Below, in pieces: positions 59,208 through 64,000 of a stretch of 64,000 nucleotides of DNA; position 1 is the stretch's first letter, and each line of letters starts with the position of its first letter. The stretch covers positions 1 through 64,000 of the forward strand of contig JADJFE010000011.1 in NCBI GenBank assembly GCA_016708725.1, in the 5' to 3' direction. Source of the stretch: Candidatus Aalborgicola bjergmarkensis. Lineage in GTDB: Bacteria; Pseudomonadota; Gammaproteobacteria; Burkholderiales; Burkholderiaceae_C. A program made the position numbers and the translations under genes. The notes below the pieces were generated by a model that saw only the letters and a program-made list of their open reading frames with translations, did no database searches and was not told the origin of the DNA.

Positions 59208-59514
59208 GGCTCGGGCGGCGCATCGCTACAAGCTTCGCTTCATGCCAGAGGCTCTGCAGGAGTGGCATAGCCTGGATGGTTCGGTGCGCACCATTCTCAA
59301 AAAACTTCTGGTCAAACGACTCGACAATCCGCATGTGCCGGGTGGCGAATTGCACGGTGAGTTGGCAGGTTGCTACAAAGTCAAGCTACGCCAACAGGGC
59401 GTGCGACTGGTGTATTACGTAGAGGATGGCCTTCTTATCGTCACCGTCGTGGTCATCGACAAGCGCGAAGACGGGGTCGCGTATCAGTCAGCTATTGCCC
59501 GATTGTCAGTCTAA
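59194..59514 (+). CDS. RelE/StbE-family toxin
   Basis: The protein of about 106 residues reads TTSEARAAHRYKLRFMPEAL, QEWHSLDGSVRTILKKLLVKRLDNP, GCYKVKLRQQGVRLVYYVED, the RelE/ParE ribosome-dependent mRNA nuclease fold. TTG 59194 was chosen because GGAGG at 59183-59187 is six bases upstream and the resulting MTTSEARAAHRYKL matches homologues; a TTG at 59188 is also in frame. It overlaps the antitoxin by 14 bases. Confidence 0.92.
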   Translation: MTTSEARAAHRYKLRFMPEALQEWHSLDGSVRTILKKLLVKRLDNPHVPGGELHGELAGCYKVKLRQQGVRLVYYVEDGLLIVTVVVIDKREDGVAYQSAIARLSV

Positions 59515-59570
59515 AGTTGAACTCGCCAGCAGCTTTCGGCATTGACAGGCATGGTTTCTACTGCAATAGT

Positions 59571-59615
59571 TATAGCTTATCCCGCACGTTTCATGCGGGA
59601 TAGAAGCCAAATTGG
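59571..59615 (+). repeat. dispersed palindromic intergenic repeat, copy G
   Basis: It starts TATAGCTTATCCCGCACGTT and contains the palindrome ATCCCGCA...TGCGGGAT (59579-59601), followed by AGAAGCCAAATTGGC. With copy H it forms an inverted pair about 115 bases apart, like copies D and E. Confidence 0.65.
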
Positions 59616-59730
59616 CTAAAAATTCCCTCGGCGCGCTTCGCGGCAAATGCAGTGGGGGCGCTGCCCGGTTTTCAATCGCTCAAGCATGGGCCTTGTTTTC
59701 TTGTTTGCGCCGTGTCGGCAACTAAAGGAT

Positions 59731-59772
59731 AAAACCGGCTAAAAGCCTTATGTGACGTGCGGTGACAGCTAT
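59731..59772 (-). repeat. dispersed palindromic intergenic repeat, copy H
   Basis: The reverse strand reads ATAGCTGTCACCGCACGTCA, then CATAAGGCTTTTAGCCGG. It is the inverted partner of copy G; the 115 bases between them hold no gene. Confidence 0.6.
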
Positions 59773-59774
59773 GT

Positions 59775-59930
59775 TTATGCTAGCGTTGCCAAAAACACCT
59801 CGGCAACGACAACCGGGCAGGAAAATTCATCGGCCAAGGTCAATAAGTCCTGATCCCCAGTGACCAGATAATCGGCTTTACCAACCAGCGCCAGGTGTAA
59901 GAACGGCAAATCGAAAGCATTTTTCAGTGG
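59775..59930 (-). pseudogene. C-terminal fragment of a PIN-domain toxin gene
   Basis: The reverse strand encodes 51 codons ending at TAA 59775: PLKNAFDLPFLHLALVGKAD, then YLVTGDQDLLTLADEFSCPV. This is the C-terminal half of a PIN toxin (DxPFLxLALxGKADYLVTGD motif). There is no start; its first codons overlap the end of the Rpn-type gene, which probably replaced the missing half. Confidence 0.75.
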
Positions 59931-60937
59931 CTGGCGTGCGCATCACCAAACACGAGCGCCAGACTGGGTGCGGAGATGGCGCGTTGGAACCACATTTCGA
60001 TCACATCGGCGGAAGAGTCCTGAATCCGCACGGCCACATCCTCGGGAACCTGGCCGAATCTGGCGCTTAACAGGGTCAGCAGCAGGTTGGCCGCTTCGGT
60101 TCGGCGGCCCTTTTCCATGCCCTGAGCCTTGTAGTTTTCGGCCCATTGGGTCATACGCTCTGCCAGTGCCATTTTCATCTCCTTCAAGGTTTGGACGTCG
60201 GGAAGCAGGATATTGTAGGAACTGTGGCGCATGAAGAGGGTGCGCAGCCACTGGGCAATGGTGCGTTTGAGCTCCTGGTTATCCTCGGTCCACAAATCGA
60301 GCTGTTCAATCAGTTCCTGGATGACTTCAGGCGCGCACAGATTTTCCACCCGAAAGAGTGCGGCTGCGATGTTGTGCAGACCTGCAAGCTGCTGCTCGCT
60401 GTAGCTGCCTTCGTCAATCACGAGGTAAGCCATCTGCGGGCGATACGTTTGCAGCACTCCCGGCATGGCGGGTATCAGTTCGGCGATGTTGGTCGCCGCC
60501 GTCCAGCGCGGGCTGCCGTTGTAGAGCACCAGCGGGAGGATGGGCGGTAACTGGCCGTTTTCCAGTACCTCGCCGCGCTTGATGAGTGCCTGGTACAGCA
60601 AGCCGACATAGACCAGCATGCGCACAGCCATGTATTTGTCCACACTGCTCTGGAATTCGAGCATCAGGTAGAGATACACCCATTGGCCGCCAACCTTGAC
60701 GCGCCAGACCACATCGTTGGCACGGGCGTGCAGGCTGTCGGTGATGTAGCTGTCGGGCATTTTTTCCAGGGTGGAAAAATCCAGGTTTTGCAGCCAGGCA
60801 TCGGGACAGAACCCGACGATCAAATCGCGCACTGGCTCCGGGCAGGAGAAGATGGCCTTGTAGCCACCGTCGTGCGAACGGGCGGTGGTCTGCGGTTTGC
60901 TCTTGGTGCGCTGGCGTCTGGACGGTTTTGGGTTCAT
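59924..60937 (-). CDS. Rpn/YhgA-type recombination-promoting nuclease
   Basis: The 337-residue protein has a basic start (MNPKPSRRQRTKSKPQTTAR), then HDGGYKAIFSCPEPVRDLIVGF, LDFSTLEKMPDSYITDSLHARANDVVWRVK, YLYLMLEFQSSVDKYMAVRMLVYVG and LPLVLYNGSPRW, the transposase_31/PD-(D/E)XK core. The C-terminal half is helical and ends ISAPSLALVFGDA. It is intact, unlike its relative at 53969. The ATG at 60937 has no clear ribosome site. Rpn proteins are nucleases linked to recombination and, more recently, to phage defence; which applies here is not visible. Confidence 0.88.
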   Translation of the reverse strand: MNPKPSRRQRTKSKPQTTARSHDGGYKAIFSCPEPVRDLIVGFCPDAWLQNLDFSTLEKMPDSYITDSLHARANDVVWRVKVGGQWVYLYLMLEFQSSVDKYMAVRMLVYVGLLYQALIKRGEVLENGQLPPILPLVLYNGSPRWTAATNIAELIPAMPGVLQTYRPQMAYLVIDEGSYSEQQLAGLHNIAAALFRVENLCAPEVIQELIEQLDLWTEDNQELKRTIAQWLRTLFMRHSSYNILLPDVQTLKEMKMALAERMTQWAENYKAQGMEKGRRTEAANLLLTLLSARFGQVPEDVAVRIQDSSADVIEMWFQRAISAPSLALVFGDAHASH

Positions 60938-61011
60938 GATCGCATTGTGCTGCAAGATTGAACCCCGAAAGGTGCTCAATCCCTATCCCGATGCCACCCG
61001 CTTCAAATAGC

Positions 61012-61052
61012 ATAGCTTTACCCGCACGTCTCATGCTGCTTACAGCTTGTTT
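61012..61052 (+). repeat. dispersed palindromic intergenic repeat, copy I
   Basis: It starts ATAGCTTTACCCGCACGTCT and continues CATGCTGCTTACAGCTTG. It matches copies G and H in its first half. Confidence 0.5.
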
Positions 61053-61119
61053 TTACCCATAATCGTGGCGGTGCAATCCAGAGGCAGACACTGCCCCGTT
61101 TGCCAGGCACTGCGCAGCG

Positions 61120-61154
61120 GCGCCCAGGCAGGATCGCGGCTGGAAAAAATCCAG
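61120..61154 (+). pseudogene. 35-bp exact copy of the peptidase gene 3' region
   Basis: These 35 bases (starting GCGCCCAGGCAGGATCGCGG) are identical to 57143-57177 inside the S41-peptidase/ankyrin gene, where they encode part of APRQDRGWKKS. Here they lie in a gap with no matching frame, just downstream of the GNAT toxin. Confidence 0.75.
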
Positions 61155-61169
61155 GGGAGACAGGGCTGC

Positions 61170-61673
61170 TTATACCGATGTGCGCATGGCATCAACAAGG
61201 TCAGCCAAAGTAATCATCAGCAAATGGGGATCCAGTGGGGAAGATTCAAAACCAGCTTTCTCATAGAAGGCCTTTGCCTCATCGGATATGGCATAAACCG
61301 TCATTCCACGGATGCCGATGGCATCGGCCGCCTGGATGACACGCATGCCAGCATCCCGAATCAGTGCGCGACCGAAGCCTTTGCCATGCAATGCGTGATC
61401 AACAGCCAGCCGGCCCAATACAACAACGGGAATCGGGTCTGGCATGTTTCGGCGAAATCGGCCGGTCGCATCGGTGCAGGTGACAGCCCCTGACGCCAAA
61501 GCGTAATACGCCACGACTCGCATGGCATCACAAACCACGTAGGTCCGGGAGGCTCCCTGCATCTGATTTTTCAGGCTCCGGCGTTTCAGCCACTGATCCA
61601 GGCTTTCAACGCCACAGGAAAACTCCTGCGTCACATGTTGCCCAGTCAATGGCATCGGGGCCGTCAACGTCAC
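61170..61673 (-). CDS. GNAT-family acetyltransferase toxin (TacT-like)
   Basis: The protein of about 167 residues has the GNAT acetyl-CoA site VVVLGRLAVDHALHGKGFGRALIRDA (with the Q/RxxGxG/A form KGFGRA), an early FSCGVESLDQWLKRRSLKNQ characteristic of TacT/DUF1778 partners, and Tyr-rich C-terminus MTVYAISDEAKAFYEKAGF. Such toxins acetylate charged tRNAs. GTG 61673 overlaps the antitoxin stop (GTGA) and has GGGAG eight bases upstream; a GTG at 61688 is also in frame. Confidence 0.92.
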   Translation of the reverse strand: MTLTAPMPLTGQHVTQEFSCGVESLDQWLKRRSLKNQMQGASRTYVVCDAMRVVAYYALASGAVTCTDATGRFRRNMPDPIPVVVLGRLAVDHALHGKGFGRALIRDAGMRVIQAADAIGIRGMTVYAISDEAKAFYEKAGFESSPLDPHLLMITLADLVDAMRTSV

Positions 61674-61957
61674 TCCGGCTGCTCCCACGGGGCGGGTGTA
61701 AGCATGGTTCTGCGTAAGCGGTCATTGGGGTTGGGTGGCATATCCAGGCGGGCTTGAAACCGGGTAAAGGCATCTGGACTGACCGCCATGATGACCTGAT
61801 CGAGCAAAGTATCTTCTGCGGCGATTCGGGCAGAGTCGAGAATGAAGTCCGTGCGATTTTTGCCGCGCGATTTTGCAGCACGGTCAATCAGATCGCGCAC
61901 TTCCGGCTTGATGCGGATGTTGAGGGTTTCGCGCTTTACTTCAGTGCTTGTGTTCAT
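61670..61957 (-). CDS. DUF1778 antitoxin (TacA-like)
   Basis: The 95-residue protein begins MNTSTEVKRETLNIRIKPEV, then RDLIDRAAKSRGKNRTDFILDSARIAAEDTLLDQ, a ribbon-helix-helix DUF1778 antitoxin. A C-terminal toxin-binding tail follows (FQARLDMPPNPNDRLRRTM). AGGAGG precedes the ATG by about eight bases. It forms a type II pair with the GNAT toxin. Confidence 0.93.
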   Translation of the reverse strand: MNTSTEVKRETLNIRIKPEVRDLIDRAAKSRGKNRTDFILDSARIAAEDTLLDQVIMAVSPDAFTRFQARLDMPPNPNDRLRRTMLTPAPWEQPE

Positions 61958-62150
61958 AGAGATGGCCTCCTGGTGCAAGTTGACTGTATCACGGCGTAAT
62001 GACATTGTCATCTCATCGTTGCCTGCTCGATTGGTGCAACCAACGCATCGGCCTGTGTTTCCAGGTCGGCAGAGGCGATCTCCATGCATACCGGACTTCC
62101 TTGCACACTTTTCCCACCCCGCCCTTCAGGGCTGGTACAGTCAGCACAAC

Positions 62151-63234
62151 ATGAACCTGATTGAACGTTTTCGCCCTCTGGCCTTGCCGTTGCTGGTTGC
62201 GTTTGCCGTTTTGTACCTCTTTGGCATGCGGCTCGGTTTTTACCACTGCTGCGTTATTGACCATTGCTGTGGTCGTGCTCTATCTGGGGATGTCATCAAC
62301 ACTGCAAGGCCTGCACAAGGCGGGGGATGACGGTGAACGATGCTTTCGGTATGGTGGACGGGATTTTCGTGTGCATGTGGATGATGCGGGTGCCGTCTGG
62401 CTGCGCGCTGGCGATGTGCAGCGCCTTGTGGAGCAGAATCTATCCAGTGCTGTTTTTACCAAGCGCTATCCATCGGGCTTTGGCCGGGTGCACGCTGGCA
62501 TTGATGCCTGGTACATCCGCCATGACGCCTTGCAGGATTTTCTGGCCAACAGCAACCAGGAGCATGTTCAACGCTTCCTGATGTGGTTTCAGACGGATTT
62601 GCTGGGAATGTGCCGCTTTGCGCGCAAAGTGACCAAAGCGGCACCCCATGGCACGCTGGACAAACCATCGGCGCAAGCTCCGAAGGTCGGGAACTGGTTC
62701 GCCCGCTATTGGCGCGGTGAAACAGGACTGATGACCGCTGTATTTGGCGGCGCGTTGGTCGTTGGCGCAGCGTGTTGGGCTGTTCATTTGCTTCAGGGGC
62801 CAGTGAGCATCACACGACACTACCGCTGGTTTGCGTTGTTGCATGTCACCCAGCTTGCCGTGGTCAGTGGTGGCATGTACTGGTGGGGACGCGGCGTTTT
62901 GTACAGTGCAAGACGCTGGATCGTTGGTGAGCGGTCGTTATGGGTGGCCCTGTTCGCGTGTATTCTGGGTTTTGGCAGCGTACTGTATGGAATGCGTGCC
63001 ATGATTGATACCGAAAAACAGTATTTTCTGACCGAATTCCTGACCATCGTTCTGGACGCAGACGACAAGCCCAGGGTGCATTTTGACCAGGGAAGCAATC
63101 GCATTGTGCTCGACGGTAGTCTGGGCTTTGGCAGCTCCAACCGGGTGCTGCAAGTTCTGGGTAATAACCCCCAAGCCATGGGCATTGAACTCAAAAGCTA
63201 TGGTGGCCGGACTGCGGAGGGTATGGTGAAGTGA
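62151..63234 (+). pseudogene. multi-pass membrane protein gene with a frameshift near its start
   Basis: ATG 62151 opens MNLIERFRPLALPLLVAFAV, then LYLFGMR, but this frame soon ends. An extra G at 62230-62231 moves the reading frame to one open from 62161 to 63234. Without it the protein would continue FGMRSVFTTAALLTIAVVVLYLG and have about 360 residues. Further helices are at LMTAVFGGALVVGAACW, LLHVTQLAVVSGGMYWW and LWVALFACILGFGSVLYG. The C-terminus (GNNPQAMGIELKSYGGRTAEG) resembles the start of a ClpP-like/COG3904 periplasmic protease domain that stops before its expected serine. The sequence at 51167-51352 lacks the extra G. Confidence 0.6.
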
Positions 63235-63362
63235 AAGGAGAATCTGATGATCAAGTCGGTTCAGTTCATGTCTAGGCTGTCCAAATCCGCCCCATGCGTT
63301 GGTAGCCCCATTGGAAACGCCCCGAACCGCTGCGATGGATTGCGAGGCAGCGTACATGGCGC

Positions 63363-64000
63363 TTAGCGGGTCACGCAGGCCTGGCTGGCGGATTGGATGG
63401 CCTGGCTGGTTTCAGCTGATGCCGGTTCGCGCTCCATGTCGGCCTGGGGCACGACACGGGTCAACTTGGAGACCATACACTCGCAGAACGCCTCAGCCCC
63501 ATTGGGGTCTTCCTTGGTGCGACTCCGCACGCAACCGTTGTACGTCCCCTGGGCAAAGGAACGCTCCCACATGCCAATGTTGGCACTTTGCCTGGGCGGG
63601 GCGGGACGGTCGTTGCCTTCCTTGTCGCGGCAGGATTGCGGCAAGTACTTTGGCGGGAAGTCGGTGGAGCCACAGGTCCAGTTCTTGCCGCCATCGCGGG
63701 TGTACATGTAAATGTGGCCTTTTGCGTTGTTGCCCGCGTTGGCAGTGGCCACCACATCGGCATATTGTTCAGTGGCGTAGACATCCACTGACTCCACGTA
63801 CTGCGAAGTGGTCACGGATGACTTGATCTTGGTGACTTCGTCCGCTGTTAGCAAACCCGCCTTGGAATTGGCGGCCATGCGCTCAGCCAACGCGGCGCGC
63901 GCACTGGATATGGAAAGGATCACTTCGGAAGACTTGGCCCGTAGCGTGTAGTCCTGGTTAGCGGGCACGGCCACGGCGGCGAGTATGCCGATGATGGCCA
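63363..64000 (-). CDS. type IV pilin (PilA-like) with cysteine-rich C-terminal extension, 5' end outside window
   Basis: The visible 212 codons start inside the pilin N-terminal helix: AIIGILAAVAVPANQDYTLRAKSSEVILS, typical of PilA after the cleaved FTLIEL. The pilin body ends with the usual disulfide loop WTCGSTDFPPKYLPQSC. Normal pilins stop here; this one continues about 85 residues (to ACVTR) with cysteines in NGCVRSRT, AFCECMVSKL and QACV. That extension resembles small periplasmic GC-(x)n-CxC proteins. Assembly into pili or a special tip/minor role cannot be decided. Confidence 0.85.
   Translation of the reverse strand, partial: AIIGILAAVAVPANQDYTLRAKSSEVILSISSARAALAERMAANSKAGLLTADEVTKIKSSVTTSQYVESVDVYATEQYADVVATANAGNNAKGHIYMYTRDGGKNWTCGSTDFPPKYLPQSCRDKEGNDRPAPPRQSANIGMWERSFAQGTYNGCVRSRTKEDPNGAEAFCECMVSKLTRVVPQADMEREPASAETSQAIQSASQACVTR

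Noticed and set aside
1..64000. tRNA or rRNA genes
   Set aside because: No cloverleaf-like segments with a TTCGANNC arm and CCA-type end or rRNA-like stretches were recognised by eye; a dedicated scan could still find one.

Overview
The window looks like a chromosomal segment of a betaproteobacterium of the order Burkholderiales, most like Comamonadaceae/Rhodoferax. This rests on the gene clusters argS-SPOR-dsbA, smc-zipA-ligA and ccoNOQP with ccoS and ccoI, a FFLEELY-motif protein, a PilA-type pilin, and many short palindromic intergenic repeats of the kind common in that family. The placement is from recognised protein families and gene order, not from a search.

Layout. 1-6.3 kb: the start of lptA (cut by the window edge), a small conserved protein, a two-domain polyphosphate:AMP phosphotransferase, an NTF2-like protein, the reverse-strand argS-SPOR-dsbA operon, and a PsiF-repeat protein. 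6.5-19 kb: an orphan HTH antitoxin, ubiA, and a complete glycogen locus. In that locus glgP-glgB-glgX-malQ are read leftward and glgC-glgA rightward from a shared 218-bp control region, with stop/start overlaps between glgX, glgB and glgP and between glgC and glgA. 19-27 kb: a CaiB-type CoA-transferase, a DEDDh exonuclease, and the cbb3 oxidase cluster (ccoI, ccoS, ccoN, ccoO, ccoQ, ccoP, fixH-like) with an FNR-type box in front of ccoN; ccoG is absent from its usual place. 27-34.5 kb: a polyamine-type binding protein, an OmpR-type two-component pair, aroQ, a FFLEELY protein, a DegS/DegQ-like protease, a YkgJ-like protein and a Nif3-family protein.

34.7-51.1 kb: a secreted protein with two tandem DUF1566 (C-type-lectin-like) modules, smc-zipA-ligA, an operon of SDR, DUF2269 and DUF4166 genes beside a membrane-anchored AraC regulator, a large sensor protein with GGDEF and EAL domains, and a SlyD-like isomerase. 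Nine-base tandem repeats occur at four gene starts in this stretch.

51.1-63.2 kb is an accessory island. It carries three intact toxin-antitoxin pairs (Phd/PIN, StbDE, DUF1778/GNAT) and a truncated PIN toxin, a DUF1016 nuclease-like protein, a small HCxxGxxRS phosphatase, two Rpn/YhgA-type nucleases (one broken), an IS110-family insertion, and a secreted S41-peptidase/ankyrin fusion. Fragments of the neighbouring genes are scattered around them, and a membrane protein carries a frameshift. The window ends inside a type IV pilin gene whose product has an unusual cysteine-rich C-terminal extension.

The most striking observation is in the DUF1566 protein. Its two modules share identical nucleotide blocks on either side of a segment in which almost all differences fall in the first two codon positions. 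This is the pattern expected of adenine-directed diversification of a C-type-lectin fold. No reverse transcriptase or template repeat is visible in the window, so this remains a hypothesis.
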